Shown: one piece after another, positions 23,378-31,622 of the stretch
Layout: each line of letters opens with the position of its first letter
Numbering within the stretch: the first letter of the stretch is position 1
Source of the DNA: Jiangella sp. DSM 45060
GTDB lineage: Bacteria > Actinomycetota > Actinomycetes > Jiangellales > Jiangellaceae
Direction of reading: 5' to 3'
DNA: 64,000 nucleotides
NCBI RefSeq assembly: GCF_900105175.1
Contig: NZ_LT629771.1
Coordinates: 5,786,622 to 5,850,621, forward strand
Position numbers and translations under genes: made by a program
Notes under the pieces: generated by a model
The model's input: the letters and a program-made list of their open reading frames with translations, nothing else
What the model was told of the DNA's origin: nothing
Database searches by the model: none

Positions 23378-23980
23378 TCAGCGGCGGCCGGTCAGCGCGA
23401 AGCGGGCCAGCGGCTCGTACCGCGGGCTGTGCCCCGGCCCGCCGGGGTGCGACCGGAACAGTGTCACGGCGCCGGCGTCCCACCACGGTCCCGCGTACGA
23501 CGCGAGCCGCGCAACGTACGGCCGCAGGTCGGCGCCGCCGCGGCCGCGAGCATCGCCACGCCCGCGTACATCGCCACGCCCGCGGGCGTCACCGCGGGCG
23601 CGGGCCAGTGTGACGTGCGGCCGGAACCGCTGCCGGTCGTCCGTCCCGACGCCGGTCCGGCGGCCGGCGGCGCCCGCCGACCCCGCCAGCGCGCGCAGAG
23701 CGGCGCCGTCGCCGTCGATGCCGGCCCAGAGCACCGTCCGGCCGAACCGTCCGGCGCCGGCGATGCGCGCCCGTGTCGCCGGGTGCCGGCGGGCCGCCCG
23801 GGCCAGCCGCTCGGTCAGCTCGTCGACCTGGTCCACGCCGACCTCGCCGTAGAACGCGAGCGTCAGGTGCCAGCCGGCCGGGTCGGACCAGCGCAGCACG
23901 TCGTCGCGCACGCCGTCGACGGCGGCGGCCAGCTGCGCCACCGCCTCGGGCGACGGCTCGATCGCGGCGAACAGCCTCAC
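23378..23980 (-). CDS. thpR: RNA 2',3'-cyclic phosphodiesterase (ThpR-like)
   Basis: A 200-residue 2H enzyme: VRLFAAIEPSPEAVAQLAAAV is the canonical start, and the two catalytic motifs are HLTLAFYGEV and RPHVTLARARG. ThpR opens 2',3'-cyclic phosphates on RNA ends. After the second motif there is an unusual GDARGRGDVRGRGDARGRG insert coded by an expanded 18-bp repeat (23533-23604), likely a disordered surface loop. The GTG at 23980 matches the family start; it is divergent from argS (53 bp). Confidence 0.87.
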   Translation of the reverse strand: MRLFAAIEPSPEAVAQLAAAVDGVRDDVLRWSDPAGWHLTLAFYGEVGVDQVDELTERLARAARRHPATRARIAGAGRFGRTVLWAGIDGDGAALRALAGSAGAAGRRTGVGTDDRQRFRPHVTLARARGDARGRGDVRGRGDARGRGGADLRPYVARLASYAGPWWDAGAVTLFRSHPGGPGHSPRYEPLARFALTGRR

Positions 23981-24033
23981 GCGCCAACAATTGCATGGCG
24001 CGGCCGCGGCGGGCGCTGCCACCATGGCTGCGC

Positions 24034-25761
24034 ATGACGAGCTCACTGCTGACGGAGGTCGCCGCGGCGGTGGCCGACGGCATCGCCGTCGCCGATCCCG
24101 CGCTGACCGGCGCCGACCCGCTGGTCCGGCCGAGTGAGCGCGCCGACTTCCAGTCCGGCGCCGCCCTCGCGCTGGCCCGACGGGCCGGCCGGGCGCCGGC
24201 CGAGCTGGCGGATCGCGTGGCCGAGGCGGTGCGCACGGACCTGCTGGCCGGCGTCCGGGTGTCCGGGCCGGGGTTCCTCGAGCTAACGGTGGCGGCGCCG
24301 GCGGTGTGGCGGCGGGTGGCCGCGCGGCTGGCGCGCGACGATCTCGGCGTGCCGCGCGCCGAGGCCGGCCGGCGCGTCGTCATCGACTACTCCGCGCCCA
24401 ACATCGCGAAGGAGCTGCACGTCGGGCACCTGCGCTCGACCATCATCGGCGACTGCCTCGCCCGTGTGCTCGGCCGGCTCGGCGACGACGTCGTCCGGCA
24501 GAACCACCTGGGCGACTGGGGCACGCAGTTCGGCATGCTCATCCAGTACCTCGACGAGCACCCCGAGGCGGCCTGGCGGCACGGCGACCTGGCCGCGCTG
24601 GACCAGCTCTACCGGGAGGCGCGGGCCCGGTTCGACGCCGACGAGGCGTTCGCCGGCCGGTCCCGGTCCCGGGTCGTCGCGCTGCAGTCCGGCGACCCCG
24701 AGACGATCGCCGTCTGGCGGGAGATCGTGGCGGCGTCCGAGGCGGCGTTCCGGCGGCTCTACGACCGCCTCGACGTGCTGCTCACCCCAGCCGACTCCGC
24801 CGGCGAGTCGTTCTACAACGACCGGCTGGCCGGCGTGGTGGACGAGCTGACGCGGGCCGGCGTCGCGGTGGAGAGCGACGGCGCGGTGGTCGTCCTGTCC
24901 GCGACGGAGACCGGGCCCGACGGCGCGCCGGTGCCGCTGATCCTGCGCAAGCGAGACGGCGGCTATGGCTACGACACCACCGACCTCGCGACGCTGCGGT
25001 ACCGGGTCGGCGAGCTGTGCGCCGGCCGCGTCCTCTACGTCGTCGACGCCCGGCAGGCGCTGCACTTCCGGCTGGTGGTCGAGGCCGCGCGGCGGGCCGG
25101 CTGGCTGCCCGGCGACGTCGAGGTCGCGCACGTCTCGTTCGGCACGGTGCTGGGCCCGGACGGACGCCCGTTCCGCACCCGGGCCGGCGACACCGTCACG
25201 CTCGGCAGCCTGCTGGACGCCGCCGTCGAGCGCGCCCGGGCCGTCGTCGCCGCGAAGAACCCGTCGCTCGACCCCGCCGCGGCCGACCGCGTCGCCGAGC
25301 TGACCGGCATCGGCGCGGTCAAGTACGCCGAACTGTCGACGTCACGCACCAAGGACTACACGTTCGACGTCGGCCGCATGGTCTCGTTCACCGGCAACAC
25401 CGGCGGCTACCTGCAGTACGCGCACGCCCGCATCGCCGCGATCCTGCGCCGCGCCGAGGGCGAGGCCGACCCCGTCGTCGACCCGACGACGGATCTGCAC
25501 CCGGCCGAGCGGGCGCTCGGGCTGGCGCTCGACGCGTTCGGCGACACGCTCGCCGACGTCGCCGCGACGCTGGAGCCGCACCGGCTGTGCACGTACCTCT
25601 ACGACACCGCGCGGGCGTTCACCGACTTCTACGAGGCATGCCCGGTGCTGACGGCGCCGGAGCCGTCGCGCGGCAACCGGCTCGCGCTGTGCCGCCTGAC
25701 CAAGGCGACGCTGCGCGAGGGCCTGGCGCTGCTGGGCATCGCGGCGCCCGAGCGGATGTGA
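24034..25761 (+). CDS. argS: Arginyl-tRNA synthetase
   Basis: A 575-residue class I synthetase. The N-terminal additional domain covers about residues 1-85. The ATP-binding HIGH motif is HVGHLRSTIIGD in the ArgS context IDYSAPNIAKELHVGH. WGTQFGML follows, and the anticodon-binding domain contains KDYTFDVGRMVSFTGNTGGYLQYAHARI and ends LLGIAAPERM. As in many ArgS proteins the KMSK loop is replaced (GDTVTLGSLL). No leader T-box is seen. The ATG at 24034 gives the standard N-terminus, although upstream codons are open. Confidence 0.95.
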   Translation: MTSSLLTEVAAAVADGIAVADPALTGADPLVRPSERADFQSGAALALARRAGRAPAELADRVAEAVRTDLLAGVRVSGPGFLELTVAAPAVWRRVAARLARDDLGVPRAEAGRRVVIDYSAPNIAKELHVGHLRSTIIGDCLARVLGRLGDDVVRQNHLGDWGTQFGMLIQYLDEHPEAAWRHGDLAALDQLYREARARFDADEAFAGRSRSRVVALQSGDPETIAVWREIVAASEAAFRRLYDRLDVLLTPADSAGESFYNDRLAGVVDELTRAGVAVESDGAVVVLSATETGPDGAPVPLILRKRDGGYGYDTTDLATLRYRVGELCAGRVLYVVDARQALHFRLVVEAARRAGWLPGDVEVAHVSFGTVLGPDGRPFRTRAGDTVTLGSLLDAAVERARAVVAAKNPSLDPAAADRVAELTGIGAVKYAELSTSRTKDYTFDVGRMVSFTGNTGGYLQYAHARIAAILRRAEGEADPVVDPTTDLHPAERALGLALDAFGDTLADVAATLEPHRLCTYLYDTARAFTDFYEACPVLTAPEPSRGNRLALCRLTKATLREGLALLGIAAPERM

Positions 25762-25764
25762 GCG

Positions 25765-27084
25765 TCAGGCCACCCGCACCGGGGCCGGCTCGTCGGCGGG
25801 CGCCAGCCTGGGCGCCGGCGCCGGCGGGGTGGTGACGACCACCAGCCCGGGCCGCGGCCGCAGCCGCGTCCGCACCACGACACCGCTGCGCGGGGCCAGC
25901 ACGACCAGCGCGGCGATGGCGAACGCCGCCGTCAGGATGCCGCCGCCGAGCAGCGACCAGCGGGCGCCGAACGCGTCGGCGACGAAGCCGATGACCGGGG
26001 CGCCGAACGGCGTGCCGCCCATGAAGATCATCATATAGAGCGACATGACCCGGCCGCGGACGTACTGCGGCACCGTCGTCTGCACGTACGCGTTGGCCGC
26101 CGTCATGACCGTCATCGCGATGATGCCGAGCGGAATCAGCGAGACCGCGAACAGCGCGTAGGTCGGCATCAGCCCGGCCGCCACCTCGAACACACCGAAC
26201 ACCACGGCGCCGCCGACGATCAGCCGCCGTCGCGGCACCTTGCGCCGGGCCGCGACCAGCGCGCCGGACAGCGTGCCGATGGCCATGATCGAGCCGAGCA
26301 GGCCGTACTCGCTGGGGCCCTTGTCGTAGACGTCGGTGGCCATCAGCGCCATGGTCATCTGGAAGTTCATGCCGAAGGTGCCGAGGCCGAACATGATCGC
26401 GACGACCATCAGCAGGTCGGGCCGCGACCCCAGGTACGTCACGCCCTCGCGCAGCTGCGACAGCGTGCCCGCCCGCTCGGGGTCGCGCTTCGGCCGTGCG
26501 ACGGTGCCGCGCAGCAGCGCCAGCGCCAGGATCGGCGAGATGAACGACGCGCCGTTGAGCACGAACACCCAGCCGGTGCCGATGAGCCCGATGAGGATGC
26601 CGGCGATGCCCGGGCCGATCAGCCGCGCCGCGTTGAACGACGCACTGTTCAGCGCCACCGCGTTGGTGAGATCGTCGCGGCCGACCAGCTCGGACACGAA
26701 CGCCTGACGGGACGGGTTGTCCAGCGCCGTGCCGACGCCGAGCAGGAACGCGAGCACGTAGACGTGCCAGATCTGCGCCACCCCGGTGAGCGTCAGTACA
26801 CCGAGCGTCAGCCCGACCACGCCCAGGAAGGAGTTCGTGAGCATGAGCAGGCGGCGCTTGTCGAACCGGTCGGCGAGCAGCCCGCCGAACGGCGCCACCA
26901 GCAGGAACGGCAGGAACTGCAGGCCCGTCGTGATGCCGACCGCCTGCGCGCCGCCACCGAGCACGACCAGCACCAGCCAGTCCTGCGCGATGCGCTGCAT
27001 CCAGGTGCCGACGTTGGACAGGAACATCCCCGACCAGTACAGCCGGTAATTGCGGTGCCGGAGGGAATGGAAGGTAGGACTCAC
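25765..27084 (-). CDS. Major facilitator superfamily exporter (DHA3-like)
   Basis: A 439-residue transporter with about twelve transmembrane helices. The N-terminus SLRHRNYRLYWSGMFLSNVGTWMQRIAQDWLVL is characteristic of the DHA3/EntS-like efflux group. Motif A is represented by GGLLADRFDKRRLLM, and the second half starts at MVVAIMFGLGTFGMN. The C-terminal ~60 residues are a Pro/Arg-rich cytoplasmic tail. It probably exports small toxic compounds. The GTG start overlaps the marR stop by 4 nt, so it is coupled to its likely regulator. Confidence 0.88.
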   Translation of the reverse strand: MSPTFHSLRHRNYRLYWSGMFLSNVGTWMQRIAQDWLVLVVLGGGAQAVGITTGLQFLPFLLVAPFGGLLADRFDKRRLLMLTNSFLGVVGLTLGVLTLTGVAQIWHVYVLAFLLGVGTALDNPSRQAFVSELVGRDDLTNAVALNSASFNAARLIGPGIAGILIGLIGTGWVFVLNGASFISPILALALLRGTVARPKRDPERAGTLSQLREGVTYLGSRPDLLMVVAIMFGLGTFGMNFQMTMALMATDVYDKGPSEYGLLGSIMAIGTLSGALVAARRKVPRRRLIVGGAVVFGVFEVAAGLMPTYALFAVSLIPLGIIAMTVMTAANAYVQTTVPQYVRGRVMSLYMMIFMGGTPFGAPVIGFVADAFGARWSLLGGGILTAAFAIAALVVLAPRSGVVVRTRLRPRPGLVVVTTPPAPAPRLAPADEPAPVRVA

Positions 27085-27572
27085 AGGCCGGCCAGCTTCT
27101 CGAGCACCGGCAGCGCCGCACGCAGCCGCTCGCGCTCGTCCGGCGAGAGGTCGCGCAGCTTGTGCGTCAGCCAGGCGTCGCGGCGCTTGCGGTCGGCGGC
27201 GGTGCGCGCCTTGCCGGCCTCGGTGATGCGGACGTTGATGACGCGGCGGTCGTCGAGGTCGGGCTCGCGGACGGCGAGACCGAGTTCCTCGAGGCCGGAC
27301 ACGATGCGCGTCATGGACGGCGGGCGGATGCGCTCGCACGCGGCCAGCTCGCCCACCGGAAGCGGACCCTTGCGCTCCAGGATGCCCAGCGCGGACAGCT
27401 GGTTCAGCGTCAGGGAATCGTCCTCGCGCTGGTTGCGGATGCGGCGGTTCAGCCGACCGACGGCGATGCGGAGGGAGCTGGCCAGGCCCGCCTGGGTACG
27501 CGGCTGCGCCGGGCCCGAGCGCGCCGGCTGGCTCTGGGGCGCGGTGTTCTGGGAGATCTTCGCGGCTGGCAC
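27081..27572 (-). CDS. MarR-family transcriptional regulator
   Basis: A 163-residue MarR protein with an N-terminal Gln/Pro-rich extension (~25 residues). The core is SLTLNQLSALGILERKGPLPVGELAACERIRPPSMTRIVSGLEELGLAVREPDLDDRRVINVRIT, with the wing DxR motif as DDRR. It forms a two-gene operon with the MFS exporter, the common arrangement for ligand-derepressed efflux. A TTAGTCTAA palindrome immediately upstream of its GTG is the likely operator. Confidence 0.88.
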   Translation of the reverse strand: MPAAKISQNTAPQSQPARSGPAQPRTQAGLASSLRIAVGRLNRRIRNQREDDSLTLNQLSALGILERKGPLPVGELAACERIRPPSMTRIVSGLEELGLAVREPDLDDRRVINVRITEAGKARTAADRKRRDAWLTHKLRDLSPDERERLRAALPVLEKLAGL

Positions 27573-27577
27573 TTTGC

Positions 27578-27586
27578 TTAGTCTAA
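27578..27586 (-). promoter_or_regulatory. Short palindrome at the marR-MFS promoter
   Basis: TTAGTCTAA lies 5 nt upstream of the marR GTG in an A/T-rich patch that also holds the direct repeats CTTTGCTTAG and CTTTGCTAAA (27572-27604). It is a candidate autoregulatory operator. Confidence 0.45.
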
Positions 27587-27714
27587 CTCATTACCTTTGC
27601 TAAAGGCCAGTCGCGTCCTGGTGGTTTGGTGCTGGCGCGGTTGTTCCCGGTTCCGGCCGGTTCGGGGGCGCGGCGGATGGCGGCGCGACGGCGGATGATG
27701 CGGCGGGTGCCGGC

Positions 27715-27852
27715 GCGAGGCGTCGGCAGATGTCGGCGGCGGGTCAAGCGGTGTCGGCGCGGCGGGTGCCAGCGGGTGCCGACGCGAGGCGTCAGCAGAT
27801 GTCGGCGGCGGGTCAAGCGGTGTCGGCGCGGCGGGTGCCCGCAGGTGCCGTC
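27715..27852. repeat. 69-bp tandem repeat, two and a half copies
   Basis: GCGAGGCGTCGGCAGATG... starts at 27715 and again at 27784 with few changes; a shorter third copy begins at 27921. The region 27587-27960 otherwise contains no supportable gene; its long frames encode only Arg/Pro-rich strings created by the repeat. Confidence 0.75.
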
Positions 27853-27960
27853 GGTGGGGTCGGCGGTGGGTACGCGGCGGCGGATGGCGGCTCGACGGCA
27901 GCTGATGCCGGGGTGCCGGCGCGAAGCGTCGGCAGATGTGGGCAGCGGGCCGCCGACAGG

Positions 27961-29403
27961 TCAGGCGGAGTCGGAGCGGCGGGCGCGGCGGCCGCGGTAA
28001 CGGCTGCCGCCCTCGGTGTCGTCGGCCTCGGCGGCCGGCTCGTCGGCGACGGCGCCGCGGCCGCCGAACGTGGTGTCGAGCAGCGGCTCGTCGTCGTCCA
28101 GCGGGGACGGCGCCGGACGCGTCGGCGCGTCGCCGAACAGCTCGGAGGCCGGCGTGCGGCGGGGCGGCGGGGCCGGACGGCGATCGGACGGGCTCTCGGT
28201 GCCGCTCGGCCGCGGCGGCATGGCCGGACGAGTCGGCGGCGGAAGCGGACGGTCGCCGGTCGTGGGCCGGGACGGCGCGGCCGGGCGCTCACCGGTCACC
28301 GGACGCTCACCGGTCACCGGACGCTCACCGGTCACCGGACGCTCACCGGTCACCGGACGCTCACCGGTCACCGGACGCTCACCGGTCACCGGACGCTCAC
28401 CGGTCACCGGACGCTCACCGGTCACTGGGCGCTCACCGGTCGCCGGGCCGGGCGGCGAGGCGGCGGCTGGTCGCTGGGGTGCGGCCGGTCGCTGTGGGGC
28501 CGCGGGGCGCTGCACAGGCGCCGGCCGCTGGCCGGTCGTCGGCGGGAGTGGCTGCTGACCGGTCGCCGGCACCGACCGCTGGCCGGTCGTCGTGACGGGG
28601 TGCTCACCGGTGCCCGGACCGGACCGCTGCCCCGGAGCCGGCCGCTCCCCCGTCGCCGCGAAGGGACGCTCGGCGGCGCCGGAACCCGGACGCTGGCGGG
28701 TCGGCGCGCCCGGGTGCTCGGCGCTCGGCACCGGGCGCTGGCCCGTGGGTGTGACGGGGTGCTCACCGGTGCCCGGACCGGACCGCTGGCCCGCGGCCGG
28801 TCGCTCCCCCGTCGCTGCGAAGGGCGGGCGCTCGCCGGGCCGGGTGGGCGGGAGGTCGACGCGGGTGGCGTCGGCGCGGGTGGTGTCAGGACGGACCAGC
28901 GGGAGGTTGCCGCCGGTGTCGATGGGCCGCGTGACGGAGTCGGGCGCGCTCTGCGGCCGGCCCGCGAACGGCCCACCGGCCGTCGGCAGGTCGGCAGCCC
29001 GTGGGTCAGCAGCCCGGGCGTCGTCACCGTCGCGGGCGATGACCTCGCCGCGCGTCAGCACCTCGCCGCCGGCAGCACCGTCGTCGTCACCGGCAAGACC
29101 CGCGGCCTCGGCGGCCGCCTCCTCGCGCTCGAACTCGAGCGCGTCGCGCCGCTTGCGGGTGTACTCCAGGCCCAGCAGCCCGAGCCCGACACCGGCGAGG
29201 CAGGTCCAGACCCACCAGCCGCGGCCCTCCTCCTGCAGGGTGTCCATGCGCAGCGCGAGCAGGACGAACGCGACCGCCCAGAGGACGGTGACGACCGCGA
29301 CCGTGCGGACACCGTCGAGGTCGAGCGGCTGAACCTCATCGGTCTCGGCCGCCTCGACCTCGACCTCGGGCTCCCCCGGGGACCGCCGCCGACGCTTCGC
29401 CAT
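27961..29403 (-). CDS. DUF2530 membrane protein with a giant repetitive C-terminal tail
   Basis: A 480-residue protein. Residues 1-95 are DUF2530: PLDLDGVRTVAVVTVLWAVAF and WWVWTCLAGVGLGLLGLEYTRKRR, two transmembrane helices with the WxWxxLAG motif. DUF2530 proteins are usually only about 80-100 residues and commonly sit beside a purine permease, as here. The remaining ~385 residues are a Pro/Arg/Thr-rich low-complexity region dominated by GERPVT, GQRPxP and related hexapeptides, probably disordered and cytoplasmic. The ATG at 29403 (MAKRRRRSPGEPE) gives the normal start. Function is unknown. Confidence 0.85.
   Translation of the reverse strand: MAKRRRRSPGEPEVEVEAAETDEVQPLDLDGVRTVAVVTVLWAVAFVLLALRMDTLQEEGRGWWVWTCLAGVGLGLLGLEYTRKRRDALEFEREEAAAEAAGLAGDDDGAAGGEVLTRGEVIARDGDDARAADPRAADLPTAGGPFAGRPQSAPDSVTRPIDTGGNLPLVRPDTTRADATRVDLPPTRPGERPPFAATGERPAAGQRSGPGTGEHPVTPTGQRPVPSAEHPGAPTRQRPGSGAAERPFAATGERPAPGQRSGPGTGEHPVTTTGQRSVPATGQQPLPPTTGQRPAPVQRPAAPQRPAAPQRPAAASPPGPATGERPVTGERPVTGERPVTGERPVTGERPVTGERPVTGERPVTGERPVTGERPAAPSRPTTGDRPLPPPTRPAMPPRPSGTESPSDRRPAPPPRRTPASELFGDAPTRPAPSPLDDDEPLLDTTFGGRGAVADEPAAEADDTEGGSRYRGRRARRSDSA
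28284..28445. repeat. 18-bp tandem repeat inside the DUF2530 tail
   Basis: About nine nearly identical copies of CGCTCACCGGTCACCGGA, encoding eight GERPVT hexapeptides plus GERPAA on the minus strand. The near identity at DNA level points to recent expansion by slippage. Less perfect hexapeptide units continue on both sides. Confidence 0.9.
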
Positions 29404-29497
29404 ATGTCCCAGGCTAGCCCGGCCGCATCCGTCGCGGCGAGCCGATCCACAGCCCGCCGTATTCGTCCCGCGACGATCTTCTGGCATCCTCACGCCC

Positions 29498-30955
29498 GTG
29501 AGCGACACCGAGACGACGAGCGAGCCCACCGCGTTGCACCGCTACTTCAAGATCGCGGAGCGTGGATCGACGATCGGCCGCGAGGTCCGCGGCGGCGTGG
29601 TCACGTTCTTCACGATGGCCTACATCATCGTGCTGAATCCGCTGATCATCGGCACTGTGGCCGACGTCGACGGCACCTTCCTCGGCGGCGGCGACGCGCC
29701 CGACCTCGCGGCCGTCGCGGCGACGACGGCGCTGGTGGCGGGCGTGCTGACGATCACCATGGGCGTGGTCGCGAACTTCCCGCTGGCGCTGGCCGCGGGC
29801 CTCGGCCTGAACGCGTTCGTCGCGTTCGGGCTGGCGTCGCAGATGACGTGGGCCGACGCCATGGGCCTGGTGGTGATGGAGGGCCTGGTGATTCTGGTCC
29901 TCGTGCTGACGGGGTTCCGGCAGGCCGTGTTCAACGCGGTCCCGCGGCAGCTGAAGACCGCGATCAGCGTCGGCATCGGCCTGTTCATCGCGCTGGTCGG
30001 CTTCGTGAACGCCGGGTTCGTGCGGTCGACCGGGAATCCGTCGCCGCCGATCGGGATGGGCGAGGGCGGTTCGCTGACGACCTGGCCGGTGGCGGTGTTC
30101 TGCGCCGGGCTGATCGCGGTGATCGTGCTGTACTCGCTGAAGCTGCGCGGCGCGATCCTGTGGACGATCATCGGCACGACGGTGCTGGCGGTCGTCGTCG
30201 AGAGCATCGCCGACCTCGGCACGTCCGCCGAGAACCCTGGCGGCTGGAACCTCAACGCGCCGCAGTGGCCCGACCAGATCGTCGACCTCCCCGACTTCTC
30301 GCTGCTCGGGAACTTCAGCCTGCTCGGCTCGTGGGAGTCCGTCGGCGTCGTGAGCGTGCTGCTGTTCGTGTTCACGCTGATGCTGGCCGACTTCTTCGAC
30401 ACGATGGGGACGATGGTCGCGGTCGGCGCCGAGGGCAAGCTGCTGGACGAGCACGGCAACCCGCCGAAGACGACGCAGATCCTGCTGGTCGACTCCGTGG
30501 CCGCGGCGGCCGGCGGCGCGGCGTCGGTGTCGAGCAACACGTCCTACATCGAGTCCGCGTCGGGCGTCGGCGAGGGCGCCCGCACCGGCCTGGCCAGCGT
30601 CGTGACGGGCCTCTGCTTCCTGCTCGCGACGTTCCTGGCGCCGGTCGTGGCGATGGTGCCGAACGAGGCCGCCGCGCCCGCGCTGGTGCTCGTCGGGTTC
30701 CTGATGATGGGGCAGGTCCGCGAGATCGCCTGGGACGACCTCGAGATCGCGATCCCGGCGTTCCTGACGCTGGCGCTGATGCCGTTCACGTACTCGATCA
30801 GCACCGGCATCGGCGCCGGTTTCCTGTCGTACGTGATCATCAAGCTGGCCAAGGGCAAGGTGCGCGAGCTGCACCCACTGCTGTGGATCATCGCGGCGCT
30901 GTTCGTGGTCTACTTCGCGATCACGCCGATCGAGGACCTGCTCGGCGTGAGCTGA
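29498..30955 (+). CDS. NCS2-family purine (xanthine/guanine/hypoxanthine) permease
   Basis: A 485-residue AzgA-like transporter with about twelve to fourteen transmembrane helices. It begins RYFKIAERGSTIGREVRGGVVTFFTMAYIIVLNP, a diagnostic AzgA start, followed by MGVVANFPLALAAGLGLNAFVAF and TLMLADFFDTMGTMVAVG, which hold the substrate-contact Asp/Phe residues, and SSNTSYIESASGVGEGARTGLA. It takes up purine bases by H+ symport. The GTG at 29498 is 7 nt after CATCCT, suggesting leaderless expression. It is divergent from the DUF2530 gene, a pairing seen in other actinobacteria. Confidence 0.92.
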   Translation: MSDTETTSEPTALHRYFKIAERGSTIGREVRGGVVTFFTMAYIIVLNPLIIGTVADVDGTFLGGGDAPDLAAVAATTALVAGVLTITMGVVANFPLALAAGLGLNAFVAFGLASQMTWADAMGLVVMEGLVILVLVLTGFRQAVFNAVPRQLKTAISVGIGLFIALVGFVNAGFVRSTGNPSPPIGMGEGGSLTTWPVAVFCAGLIAVIVLYSLKLRGAILWTIIGTTVLAVVVESIADLGTSAENPGGWNLNAPQWPDQIVDLPDFSLLGNFSLLGSWESVGVVSVLLFVFTLMLADFFDTMGTMVAVGAEGKLLDEHGNPPKTTQILLVDSVAAAAGGAASVSSNTSYIESASGVGEGARTGLASVVTGLCFLLATFLAPVVAMVPNEAAAPALVLVGFLMMGQVREIAWDDLEIAIPAFLTLALMPFTYSISTGIGAGFLSYVIIKLAKGKVRELHPLLWIIAALFVVYFAITPIEDLLGVS

Positions 30956-30990
30956 CCGACCCTGTCGGTGCCGGCTGATACAACGCTGAC

Positions 30991-31593
30991 ATGACCGAGA
31001 TCGTGCTGTTCCACTCCGTCCTCGGGCTCCGGCCCGGGGTGCTGCAGACCGCCGAGCAGTGGCGCGCGGCCGGTCATGTCGTCCATGTGCCCGACCTCTA
31101 CGGCGGCGCGGTCTTCGACGACTACGACGAGGCGTTCGAGTTCCTCGAGAAATACGGCGGCCAGGACGAACTGCTGCGACGCACCGACGCGGCGGTCGAC
31201 GGCGTCCGGCCCGACGTCGTCTACGCGGGCTACTCCAACGGCGTCATCTCCGTGGTGCACCTGGTCACGTCGCGGCCGGGGGCGCGGGGTGCGCTGTCGT
31301 TCCACGGCTCGGTGCCGGTGCGGGCGGTCGGCGCCGAACTGTGGCCCTCCGCCGTCCCGGTCCAGGTGCACGAGGCCGAACTCGACCCGTTCCGCGAAGA
31401 CGACGCCAACCGCGAGTTCGCCGAGACCGCCGCCGCGTCCGGCGCCGAGTACCACTACTTCGGCTACCCGGGGGTCGCGGCGCACCTGTTCGCCGATCCG
31501 TCGCTGACCGGCGAGTACGACGCCGACGCGGCCGGTCTCATGCACGGCCGTGCGCTGGAGTTCATCGCGGCATGTGAAGATCGGGGGCGCTGA
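30991..31593 (+). CDS. Dienelactone hydrolase-family protein
   Basis: A 200-residue alpha/beta hydrolase. EIVLFHSVLGLRPGV starts the fold, the nucleophile elbow is GYSNG (Ser, where classical dienelactone hydrolase has Cys), the acid is in VHEAELDPF, and the base His is in GVAAHLFAD. The substrate is unknown. CTGTCGGTG at 30962-30970, N8, TACAAC lies directly upstream: close to, but short of, the PafBC-type promoter (the final T is missing). Confidence 0.85.
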   Translation: MTEIVLFHSVLGLRPGVLQTAEQWRAAGHVVHVPDLYGGAVFDDYDEAFEFLEKYGGQDELLRRTDAAVDGVRPDVVYAGYSNGVISVVHLVTSRPGARGALSFHGSVPVRAVGAELWPSAVPVQVHEAELDPFREDDANREFAETAAASGAEYHYFGYPGVAAHLFADPSLTGEYDADAAGLMHGRALEFIAACEDRGR

Positions 31594-31622
31594 CCCACCC
31601 CCGATCCGGCGAGGAGCAACGC

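Noticed and set aside
28284-28445. CRISPR-like array
   Set aside because: The 18-bp units are contiguous with no spacers and stay in frame inside a protein.
27730-30978. Plus-strand frame of over 1000 codons
   Set aside because: It is the shadow of the DUF2530 gene (opposite strand) and the NCS2 permease (other frame); composition is Arg/Gly-rich with no domain.
30962-30984. Fourth PafBC promoter before the dienelactone hydrolase gene
   Set aside because: CTGTCGGTG and spacing fit, but the -10 is TACAAC without the final T, so I kept it only as a note.
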